Source: Phoenix dactylifera
Taxonomy: Eukaryota; Streptophyta; Magnoliopsida; Arecales; Arecaceae
Reading direction: 5' to 3'
NCBI RefSeq assembly: GCF_009389715.1
Contig: NC_052397.1
Location: forward strand, 14,952,129 to 15,016,128
DNA: 64,000 bases
In this document: piece by piece, positions 36,436-47,700 of the stretch
Layout of the letters: every line of letters begins with the position of its first letter
Numbering within the stretch: position 1 is the stretch's first letter
Position numbers and translations under genes: made by a program
The notes under the pieces: model-generated
Seen by the model: only the letters and a program-made list of their open reading frames with translations
Databases searched by the model: none
Told to the model about the DNA's origin: nothing

Positions 36436-36692
36436 TGGAGAGAGAGGGGGGGGGGGGGGGCATAAGGAAGGAGGAGAAAGGCTTCGAGGCTTTAGGCCTA
36501 CGGCCGCCTTGGTGGCGAGCAAAGAAAAAGCACCTAAATTTTTTTTTTTAAAAAAAAAAGTTTTTTACATAAATATCCTCCTCAAATTTAAATTTATGTC
36601 TATTTTTCTCTGCTCTGGCTTTGAAGGCGAGCAGAGAAAAACAAAACTAAATAAAAAAATAATATTAATCATAATTTGAAAGAGAGAAAAAG

Positions 36693-36765
36693 TGGAGATG
36701 CAGGGGATCGAACCCTGTACCTCTCGCATGCAAAGCGAGCGCTCTACCATTTGAGCTACATCCCC
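36693..36765 (-). tRNA. tRNA-Ala (anticodon TGC)
   Basis: A 73-nt cloverleaf on the minus strand. The acceptor stem GGGGATG pairs with CATCTCC, with discriminator A. The A box is TAGCTCAAATGG, the anticodon arm CTCGC-TTTGCAT-GCGAG has TGC at 34-36, and the T arm is CAGGG-TTCGATC-CCCTG. No intron. A T5 run directly after the 3' end on the minus strand (plus 36687-36691) fits a Pol III terminator. It lies about 260 bp upstream of the single-exon PPR start, same strand. Confidence 0.97.
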
Positions 36766-36769
36766 ATTG

Positions 36770-39700
36770 GCGACTGAAGAAGAGTAACTATATAAGTTGA
36801 CTAGTTCATCGCAGAGAGAACAAGGGTCAGGTTGGGTCAAGTGAGTGGAATAGATTAGGATCTAATTTAGAACAAAGATGGTTACGTGTGAGCAGAATTG
36901 AGTTGGGTTTTAGTAACTGACCTGTGAGCGAGCTTGTATCATGAACTCCTAACCAGATGTCAGGTTATGTGCAGTATGAGTCAAGGTTGTTCTCTAGATG
37001 AGTGTAGTTTAGCATTTAAGTGTTGGTGTTCAAGATTGCAGTATGAAAATGGAAGCTCGGTAGTGTCTTTGTAACTCAGGAGATTGATGAAAAATATGGG
37101 CGACAGTTGATAAAATTATGCAAGGATTTGAATATCAGAATGAGGTTTCGTACTAGTTTTTTGCTGGAATGATATAGTACCGAGTGCTGATACATGATAT
37201 AGGATTATATCCAATCCCGACACACCGGTACCAAAAACATGTTGGAAAGGTAGTATATCATTCATGCATGTCCTGTTTCGACAGTATTTGAAACCTTGTA
37301 ATTACGCTTTAATTTTTTTCATACTCTAGAAGCATAGTTTGAACTGTCAGATTATGGTACTTTCTTTCCTCAAGTCCAGAGTCAGTTTGGGCCTAAGCTT
37401 GATGCAAAGTCGGAAAAAAGCTTTTCGGGCAGAACTTGGACAGGCATATGGCCCAGTCAGGCCCAACCCAATTCCAATCCTAGGTGTGTTATGTGCAGGT
37501 TAATTGAGTAGTGTTTACCAGTCCAACATTGGTGGGTCCAAAGATGTTTCCATGTGCACTAAAGCATTTTTCTTCTATTATTAATGGGGAATTAGGATCA
37601 TGGCATATTAAGGGTCTATTTGGATGACTGAGCTGAAAATTCTATGGAATTTGTAGGTTGAGCTAGCACAATCAGTAAAATCATAAGATTATAGGCTATA
37701 CTGAACCTATATTTATAATAACATAGGAGTGGTTTTGGAGTGGGCCAGCCCGACTCTCGCAAGGAGGAAAACGAAAAGCCCAAAGTGTAAGAACTATTCA
37801 TTTGATCGATTGAGGGTGATCTTTGTGCTGACTTGGGCTAAAACTTGGATGAGGCCCAAACTGAACACTAAACAGACAAAGATAGACATCAGAGTGAAAG
37901 AGTTGAAGTTAGCCCAAGTTTGTGTTTTCCTTGTCCATCTTGGTTGAGCTTGAGCTAAATATGATCTACTCCTTGGAACCGAAGCAGTTGATTACTTTGT
38001 TTCCCTCTTACAAGCCCACATAGGACCTTTTTATCTTTTTCTTTCTTTTTTTAGAATAGAAAAAAATTCTTATCCCTTAAACTACCTATACCTACATGGC
38101 CTTCTACTTGGGCCATAACCCAGGTCTAAGATAGACCGAGCCATTGCTCGTGAAACCAAAAAATTAGTCTAATATCAAAATGAAAAGCCGACCATCTAGA
38201 ACCAAGCTACGCACCTCTTGGACAAGAGAGAGGTCGGTACTATCCGAACTAAGATTCAGTGATAATTAGAGACTATTCCATGCTCAAAAGACTCGTCGAT
38301 CTTGGATGGACCCCAAGCAATTTGTATTTTCACTTCATTTGAATGTTTTATCCTTTGATTTGAGGCATTTCCAAAAGGTTAAGCAACAACATGCACCAAA
38401 ATAAAGGCACTGTAGATTGACAGCAATTTCATGACAAGTGATATACATTCAGCTAGTAATACAACCGTTACTTTCATGAATAACACCTAGCCCTCTTTAT
38501 AGGAAACATTATTCTTCAAATGTTAAACAATTGCTGCAGGCTTTTAAAATGGGAAACCTAAGCACGTAACAACATTAGTTGGAGAATATCATGGTATAAA
38601 GCCCAAGCGGAACCTTGACAAGAAACCTCTGCAAGTCAGCTCAAAATAATATCTTTCACTCCTTCCACGTGTCACCACCTTTCAATGCCTGCACTTTATT
38701 CCCTTGTCAGTTTTCTTACGTATCTCCACCTTCCATCACTTGAAGTCCCTCTTTTTGAACCTCATGCTTGAGAAGTGACTCCTCTCGAAAGCGATTTGAG
38801 TCAACTCAAAGCCTTTTAAATGATGAGAAAAGTAAAAAGAGTGAGAAGTGCGTACTAGGAAACGGTCCATTTGCCATTAGTTTACGGAGGCAAGTGTACA
38901 TTTTAACCAAGAGAAGAAAAAAAAAAAAAAAAAGGCAGTATCCATCTACATTCTTGGAGCCCCCCCCCCCCCCCCCCCACACACACTCATTGGCATGTGA
39001 CTCCGTAGTCTATAGTATATCCTTTTCCCAACACAACAGAGCTGAGTCAGAGAACAAAACTGATGACACGTAATCTAATGATTTCCACTTTTGGCTGCGA
39101 AGTACGGAACGAGAAAGATCCTTGCCTCGTTGTGCGGCCACCACGTGTCATTGGTCCTGTCTCCGTGGATGTCCTCTTCTTTTAAGGTAGGCCATCAGCG
39201 TTCCAAGTTTTGGAGGATGTGATGGAACAGAGCCAAGTTAGGGTGGTGACGTGATAAAAATAAATGCAGACACCCACAAGCGAGGAAGAATTTTGCCCTT
39301 TTGTCAGCTACAATGGTTGGGGCCAGCTCTGGACAGTGAACTCTGAACTCCTGCAGCTCCGGTGAGAATGGAAGTGTCTTGGTTGGCTGCTTCCGAATAA
39401 GATATGATTTTATGAGCTTTATGGTCTTAAGATATATCATGGTCCCAAAAGAATTAAGTATTGGAAGGACATGAGCCAGGTGCGAGCAGAATGTTCATGC
39501 ATTTGTATTCATAGGTTAAAAATAAAGCAGCACATCTTGGAAAATCCAACAAGGATAGTTAATAAAGGTGCTAGATGTAAGGATTATACAAGAGTGGCAA
39601 AACTATGTGACAGAGGCAACACACGATAAAGCCTCAATATTTGGATCTCGAGCGATCCATTCTATTTTGTGCTAAACGAACATACATGTATCATCCTATT

Positions 39701-40060
39701 TCTTATCTTGGATTGAGAAATTTGTGAATTGCATCCTTCATATATGTATATACCAATGGCCTCCATCCACATGAGAGAGTTTTGGATACGTTTTAATATC
39801 ATAAAGTAGAATAAAGTATAACATGGTGTAAGTTGATTTGGTTGATAGCATCTACATCAATTAATGAAGGTTTTTTTGAATAGTTGGGAAAACTACGATT
39901 GAATATGATATAAGCTATAATAATGCTTCATTATATGCAAGCTAAAAATGATAGCTGGTAAAGCACATTAGTTTTAATCAAATTTTTAACATATTTTTAG
40001 ACGTGCATTAATATTATGACAAAAGAGAAATGGATCTAATAGACTTTGAACCTCTATAGT
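36770..40060. other. Long intergenic region with repeats and orphan G-boxes
   Basis: No gene supported. About 37150-37300 contains GATATAGTACCGAGTGC and CACACCGGTACC with TGTTTCGACAGTATTTGAAACC, resembling the GGTAC-type repeat family. A poly-A run near 38921 and a poly-C run of 20 near 38961 occur together. Two identical CCACGTGTCA motifs lie at 38665-38674 and 39141-39150. Confidence 0.4.
38665..39150. promoter_or_regulatory. Two identical G-box/ABRE motifs (CCACGTGTCA) without an evident gene
   Basis: CCACGTGTCA occurs at 38665-38674 and 39141-39150. The ACGTGTC core is the known binding site of bZIP/ABF and bHLH factors. No reading frame or TATA box is convincing within 500 bp on either side. 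Confidence 0.3.
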
Positions 40061-40233
40061 GCATGTTTTGTACAACAGAGGATTGTACAAACCTTGGATA
40101 GCCACCAGGTCATTCATCTTGGACATGGATGATTGTCACGACTCTTGAGAATATAGAGACCATCCATCTCTAAAATGGATGGCATGGTAGGTACTCCAGG
40201 ATGTACAACCGTCTACAATGCAAAACACGTAGC
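40061..40233. mobile_element. Small foldback (stem-loop) MITE-like element
   Basis: About 172 bp that folds on itself. The left part GCATGTTTTGTACAACAGAG and the reverse complement of the right end ACGTGTTTTGCATTGTAGAC align imperfectly, continuing through GATTGTACA/GGTTGTACA to CATGGATGATTG/GAGATGGATGGTC. No coding capacity. Target duplication not determined. Confidence 0.5.
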
Positions 40234-42450
40234 ATGGAGGATCCTGATTTGGAAACATGATGCATTTTTGTGACACTTGCATATGTAGTTGAAAAAAAAG
40301 TTGATGAAGGCAACTAGAATATCTGGATAAGGATATGCAAGGATAGTGCCTTGTGAGATTTTAAACATAAGCTACTTGAAAATTTTGCATGAGAGCTATG
40401 TAATATTCATACTTGTTGAGCATAGTAAATGTTGCAGCTAGCAAAGAGCTTGGTTTCTATTGGATCCTTTCTTTTTCTTCCTTTCTTTCTTTTTGTCAAG
40501 TATTTCCTATTAGATCTTTATTGCATATATTGTTTGTTTTTTACCACTATAGGTTAAAAATTGCTTTGCTTATTTGGTTTGACTATTTCATGATTTATTG
40601 AGTTCTTTGCACAAAATACTCATCCTAGGATAATTACCGATCCATATAATATAGCTATGGCCTACTTTTTGAAGGGAATATAATCTCACAACATCATAAG
40701 ATGAAACAATTGATACCTCCTTCATTCGAAAATGTTTCTAGGATCAAATCATCTTAGGACAATTTATGGTTTATGATTTCTAGAGATTTTGGAGGCTTTT
40801 GTATACTTCTTTTATAAACTTGTCAAGTCAATCTGGAAAATTATGTGATAATCAAAATATGATGAACAAAGCATTGGCGTCATGTCTTAGCTTCTCTTTT
40901 GTCTAGATCATATAATTAGATCTATTGCATTTATATTGGAGTTGAAAGGGATGATAAGGCATAGACACGAACTTATGAATAATAAATTCATTTGCGAATA
41001 GATGATATTCAATGCACATTGCATGAGGTAAATCTGACGACTCAATAAACTATTCTACCATAAGCAATCCAACATGCGACCCAAATCATAAGTTTGATGA
41101 GCTAAATCCAAGTACAGTTTAAAGTTCAATATGTAATTTAACTCATCCATATTAAACTCAGGACACCTTTACTCCTTATTCATTACTTGTCAGCTCATAT
41201 TTAGATTCTAATTGTACACTATCACATAATGCAAAAACCTTTGAGTTCAAACCGGCTTCCTCATCATTTCATTCTTTGCTTTTAACCCATGAATTGGGAA
41301 CCACATCTGGACCACCTTTTCTACTCCAAAAGCTATTCTTATATACTAAATAAATAACTCGCTTAATTAAAATTTTATTACTTTTCCAACAAAATCAAAT
41401 TTTATTTAGAGGATAAACAAGAGAATTTTGCTCCATAAAAGTCAGAATATATTTATCAAATTCTATAAATAGATTTTTTTTTTTTTTGACGAGATGAGAA
41501 AATAGCGGTCAAATTGGGATTTTTTTTTTCCAACATAACCAATTCAACCTAATATGGATTCAGAGCGATCAAGTTCAATGTGGTGTACAATTATCAGGAT
41601 ACCGCTGAAAATAACAGCAAAAATCGAAAGGTATAATACCAACAGCAAAGAAAGGGAAAGTAGTAAAAAAGAAAGGGAAAAAAAAAAGACCTTGACTTCG
41701 AGTCTTCAACAGTAGTTCCACTTTCCCGGTTCAGCGACCGCTTTCAACGGAACCGTCACGAAACACGCTCGCGATACAAGGACGGCACCGTCGTCCACCC
41801 ACCTATCTCTCTAACGTCCGTTAACAACTCCGTCCGCCAGCCGCCTCAAGCCATCAACACTCAAGAAAAAGAAAAAAAAGTCCCGACTCTTTTATGAAAA
41901 CCCCACACGACGATTCCCCAAATCAATTAAAAAGACGATCAATTGGACGGTCCAGATTTAAGGATGCCAAACCAATCCTGTAGTCCAGCGGAAAGATGGA
42001 GTCCTTTTGTCTTTTCTGTTCCCAATTATTTTTCCCGTGAAAAGCTCCGCATAAAATACCTCCGAGCGACCGCCAACCTACCATTCAACTGCCTCGAGAT
42101 TCGTTATCCCAACTCCCAAAGCTTGGATAAGCGGCAGATGCGGTATCCCGCATAGACGAATTCATCCGTGGCGTACGACGATATGTTTTCTAAGGGAACG
42201 CGGAACGGACGTTGGCGGTGGGGGTACATCGTATTCTTTCTCGATTTAAATAAAGAAAGATAAAAATGGGCACTCTGGTTCGGGTCCGAGGCTGGGCGGC
42301 TCGGGTGACCCGAGCCTATCGCTTCGGGCCGAGCCGGGGCATCTTCCTCTCAGTTCGTTGAAATTTTCGCACGATATCTCTCCGCTTTATCTTCCCCCCC
42401 CCCCCACCCCCCCCCATCCCGCACGGTCCGAAAAGCCCACCCGCATCCCC
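40234..42450. other. Intergenic DNA and promoter region of the large plant-specific gene
   Basis: AT-rich up to about 41700, then GC-richer. 42270-42350 has repeated CGGGTC/GCCGAGCC motifs, and a poly-C run lies near 42396. No TATA box is clear. The promoter of the downstream gene is probably within 41.7-42.5 kb. Confidence 0.4.
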
Positions 42451-42459
42451 TTCTCTCTC

Positions 42460-42607
42460 TGTGTGTCTCGCTCGTCGTAGCTCCGACGGCCATTTTCCTC
42501 TTCCCCTCGGAACCCTAACCCTAGTCCGGGAACGGACGAAACCCTAACCTTAGCTCGAAAGGGCTCCTATTCGATCGCCATTAGCGGAGAGATCTCCGCC
42601 CATTCGC
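42460..42607 (+). other. Non-coding first exon with telo-boxes (large Gln/Ser-rich protein gene)
   Basis: The leader carries AACCCTAACCCTAG at about 42511-42524 and AAACCCTAACC at about 42539-42549, and ends at the donor CATTCGC|GTAAGT (42608). The likely acceptor is ATTCACAG|GGTTGAC at 44578, giving a 5'UTR intron of about 2 kb. The transcription start is approximate. Confidence 0.5.
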
Positions 42608-44707
42608 GTAAGTCCCGCTCTCTTGTTCTCCAAATCCCCCAATTTTTGCCCCCCGGATCGTCCGCCCGCGTCGCCGGACGATCAATCTAGGGCTTTGGCC
42701 TGTGTGCTTGCGGGATTCTTTGTTTCAGTTCGTTTTGCTGTTTTGTTTTGCTTCGCCGGCCGAATCGGGCGAGTAGATAGGGAATTTTGGGCGTTTGGGC
42801 TGGATTTCGTCGGGGGTTGTGGAGAGGGAGCTTGAGTTTTGCTTCGTGGGGCTGGGTAGGTGGTTCGGGGTGGGGGGAGTGGGATGCGTGCGGAGCACCT
42901 GTTCTAGGGTTTGGGTGATCTCGCCCGTTTGTACCTTTGCGTGATTCTGTTCATATTGGAGGGGTAAAAAGAGGTATTTCTTTTGGGTCTTCAATGCTTA
43001 GATACGCCCGAGATTTTGATGCCCGGGTGTTGATGCACCAGGTGGAACGTATATATGTGGGTTTTGGACTTCTTGCTCGAGAATTGGTTTGGAAATTAGT
43101 AGCGGCTAATGATCATGTGGGTGGCTCTTGGAGCCCGGGTTTTAGATGCATTAAAGAGCTATGCATGAGAGGTTGAAGTTCTACTTACCATATAATGGTT
43201 TTCTTTCTTTCTGAGGATTTGGGTAGCTCGTTTTGAGCTTTACTTGTTACTGATATAAGCTGTTTTTATGTGGGGAGACATGATTCTTGATGACGATGTC
43301 TTGTTAAGTGGGTAGATGAAGTGTTGATGAATGGAATCTCAGGCAGACGTATAAATTTTTGGAAACTTAAGCATCTTGACTGAGTTTGATTCTTTAAGCT
43401 CCGGGGCTAGCATGTTTGTCAAAATATTGTCTCTCGGCTTTATTTCCCACAAACTCACCTCATAACTTATGGCTCATCTTCTTCTTGCATTGGTTTGTTG
43501 CCTTGCACTGTGGAACGAATGAATTATTTAATATTATTACGTAATTTTAAACTGCATCTCTCCAGCCAACATATTTTGTGCTAGCATTTCAGGAATTAGT
43601 CTTAAGAAAAAAATATCTCAAAACTGTGTGGTGTCCATTTTAGTATCTTCAAAGGTGTCAGAGGTAACACAAAATCATATCTCAAGAGCTGAAGATTAGA
43701 GCAACAAAATCAAACTGTCTTCCGTCAAGGATCAGCATTGACCAACCTTTTTGTACATGAAAGCTGTTAATTTGGTAGGACCTTTTTTATATGAAAGCTA
43801 TTAATTTTGTTTTTAAGAATGGAACATTATGTGATTTGCTAGACTTCTTTCATTCCATCATATGGTCTGATAATGGATTTAAGGGTTTGCCATTATTTTT
43901 TTTCTTTTTAAAGCTAAAGAATGGGCAGATAAATCTTGCAGATTAATTAACCTGCTCTTTTTCCCTCTACAGATTCATATGAACCTCTTATCTGTGCGCC
44001 GTTTTGTTGCATGAGTACTTTGTTCTCACCTTTTATACTAGATTATTGTGTCTGTCTCTTTATGTATGCCCTCTGACAGTTTTTCTTTAAGCTATCATTG
44101 TTTTATGTAAATGTTAAATAAATATTCTGCCTTATGAAAAGGCTACCAATTTATTTAAGCCATTTTCACCTAAATTAAATGCTCTTGGCAATTACTGTTC
44201 TAAGTTTAAACTGTTACAAGCCTCCTAGTACCGAGTTATTGTTTTTTAGTTTTATTCTATGACTTAACTTTCATGCCCATGAGATATTTTTTTGACAAGT
44301 TGTAAGGAAACACTTGATATGAAGGGACAATGTTAAGTGTATCCAAGTGTCATTTCTTCTTCTTTAGTAGTTATTCTATTTGTATTTTTCTGGCTGCAGC
44401 TACATGAAAAGTTCAGTGACATCATAATGCCCATTTCATGACTTACTACATGTATTCTTTGTTTCTTTTGTTCATCTTCCATAATTACTGAGCCACCACC
44501 TGATTTATGTGCCGTATAACTTTGCTCAGAGGAGTTTTGTTATATTATCTATTCATTTTTAAATCAATCTATTCACAGGGTTGACATCCTGAGGGTGCAC
44601 TTAAGAGAAAGGAAGTATCTTACTGTCAGGACACCTGTCATATACTGCATGCTTAATTTGTAGACAATCTGAGTTATAAGGCTTGGTTGGTCAAGGCTGG
44701 ACTCTCT

Positions 44708-47700
44708 ATGCCTGGGAATGAAATTGCTGAAGAGGTCCACAACTTCTTTGAGCAAGACAAACATCCCAGAGTCGTCAATCTGAAATTGGAAATGGGAGTT
44801 GGCCAAATTTCAATAGCAATTTGCAGGCTGGAATTCAAAGCCAGGGCGAAATACCCCTGAATGTTAATTCAAAAATTTCCACTGCTCAGTCTATAGGTAT
44901 GTGCCTATTAATTTCTCTCTTGCTTTTGTCCCCATTAGAATCTGATTCCGCCCCTAATCATTGCAACCCTTAAACTTTGAGCGACATTGTGGTCATACTG
45001 CAGCTTGATAAGTGGGTCATCTTTAATACAACTGTAATCATGTATAACTGTGTTTTCTTGTTGGTCTGTCCTTAAATGAATGAAAGAGAAGTAAATAGAT
45101 ATTTTGCCCTTCTGCAAAGCATACCTGTTTAGTTGGTTATGAAGTAGCTTGTTTCTTCATGTTGTTTTAAGATTTTTTTTTTTTATTGGTTTATCATCTT
45201 CAGATTCTGGGACAGGAAATACCAATCTGTCTTCACAGCCTTTTGGTGTGATTTTCACTCAGACAAATCTTAGTCCATATTTTGGTAACAGTCAGCCTAG
45301 AGACCAACAGTTAGGTTTGAAACTTTGAAAGGATTTATGCATGGCTCTCAAGATACTCAGACAAGGCCTGATCAGTCAAAGTTTTTAGAGGATAACTCTT
45401 TTTCTGATAGACATAATTCTATATGTAGAGGCTTAGCTACTTTTAATCCACTGCAGGGGAATGCTCCTCAACACAGTTCAGGCCTTATAAGAAATTCAGA
45501 AACACCAGAGTTTGCCCAGGCTCCTGTAAATTTTGACTTTCGTCGCAGTCAACAGCAGCTCGTTAGGAGCCACCTCCTAGGAACATTACAACCTCATCTA
45601 AGGCAGCACCCAGGTTTTAACAACATGCAGCTGTGGCAACAACAGTTGATGTACAACAAGCTTCAACAACTTCAGAGACAGCAGCAACTTCAGCAGCTGG
45701 ATCAAGGGGCAAGGCAGCAGAGTCTGCTTAATCAATTGTCTTCTGCTGCAAAGCCAGCAGCTATCAATCAGTTTCCTGCTCTTGTTAATGAAATTCCCAT
45801 CAATGATGCATCTAACTATGTATGGCCAAATAATTTTGTGGGAGGTGAGTCCAAATCACCTGGCATTCCTCAGATGTTTGTTGCTGGTAACATGAACTGC
45901 ACACAGCCAAGTGGCTCTCCTGCCATGCAAAATTTGACAAATGGTATGATGTTTCCAAATGACCAAGGCCAAACAATTCAAGCGATGGGGTTTGTCCCAC
46001 AGCAGCTTGATCAGTCTCTGCGTGGCATACCAGTCTCCAGCAGCAGAGGTTCTATGAATCAATACTCTGAGTTCCAAGGGATGCCTAGTGACAATATGGA
46101 TATGATGACTAAGACACTTGGGAACCAACCAGAAAAGGCGTCTATGCATTCAGGTCCACTTAGATCTTTTCAAAGTGGTCAGAGTTTTGCTGAACAAGCT
46201 GGTTTGCAGGATAATATATCAATTTCTACACAGAGCTTTCAAGAAAAAAGTTTGTTTGGGAATGCTTTGGTGCAGAGTGTAAGTAGTGGTGTTGCATCAG
46301 GAAATTTTCAACAACCAAATCATTTGCAGCGCCGTTTTCAGCTCCAGAATTTTCAAGGTATGCAGGAGCAATCTGATTTGTCAGGTGACTTGCATGAAAA
46401 ACCAGAAGCACAAGTAGGACCTTCTCATGATGCAGCAAGTTTAGATCCGACAGAACAGAAGATCTTGTTTGGCACTGATGATGATGACAATTGGGGGTTT
46501 TCTTTTGGAAAGAGTGTTAACTCTTGCACAGGGGGCTATCTGCAAGGAAATTCATTGGACAATGATTATTGTGGTGCATTTCCATCTGTCCAGAGTGGCA
46601 GTTGGAGTGCCCTTATGCAGGAGGCTGTACAGGCTTCTAGTAGTGACACGGGGCATCAGGAAGAATGGAGTGGCTTGACTTTTCACAAAACAGAACCCTC
46701 TATTGGAAACCATTCAGCTATATCTAATGACAATGGGAAGCAGCAAGCAGCATGGAATGACAATAACCTGCAGAACACACCTTCTTTAATTTCAAGACCT
46801 TTGCCTTTGTTTAACAATACTGATGCAAGAACAAGCCTTTCTACTGCCCCTGGTTTTCATCATTCTTTTACATCTACATATGAACAAAATGATAGAGTAC
46901 CAGCTGAAGCTTCCCATGAGTCCTTCCAGCGGTCAACTAGAGAAACACAGAACAAGCAGTCTTTTCATAATCAGAATCAAAAGCAGTCCCTTGAGGGTGA
47001 CCTCCAATCACAAATGCACACAAATGACGGTGTTGGGGCTGGGCAAACACATGGGCAGTTGGAAAGCAATTCATGTTATTCAACAGTGGAGTCTAAGTCT
47101 CATAACATGCACGGTGTTTGGACTCACCAGCAAAACATGCCTTTGTCAAATACTGCTAGTCAATTAAGTAACAAGCCAGATGGCTGGAACATCCAACATT
47201 CACTGGGTAATGATGGCGCTAAGTATGGTCAAAGGAATAATACAAACAGAATTATGAATATTGAAAGGAGTTGCGATGGCAGTATGTGGAAGGTTGGTGG
47301 AAATCAAGTGACTTTGACAGGTGGATCAGAGTCTGTGAAATCTGATATTGGCAGTCCCCAGATGCGAAGTGATGCTTCCTGTATGGGTAATGTAACTAGT
47401 GTTATGAATTCGAGCACTTTGAAATTGAATCAGGAAATGAATCAGTATCTATTTAATAGACAACAGATTGACCGTGGAAAACATGTTGCCCTTGATTCCT
47501 ATGTAAATTCTGCAAATGATGAAAATTTGGGAGGAAACCTGTATAATAAAAGCAGTGGATCACAAGCTTGGGAAACAACCAGAGATAACGCTGGAAAAGA
47601 ATTGGTTGAGAACTACGATGGCAAGCATGAACATTCAAAGGTGGCTTCAAATGAAGTCTATAGGTCAAACCATTCAAATCTTGGGCAGCATGGCAGTAGT

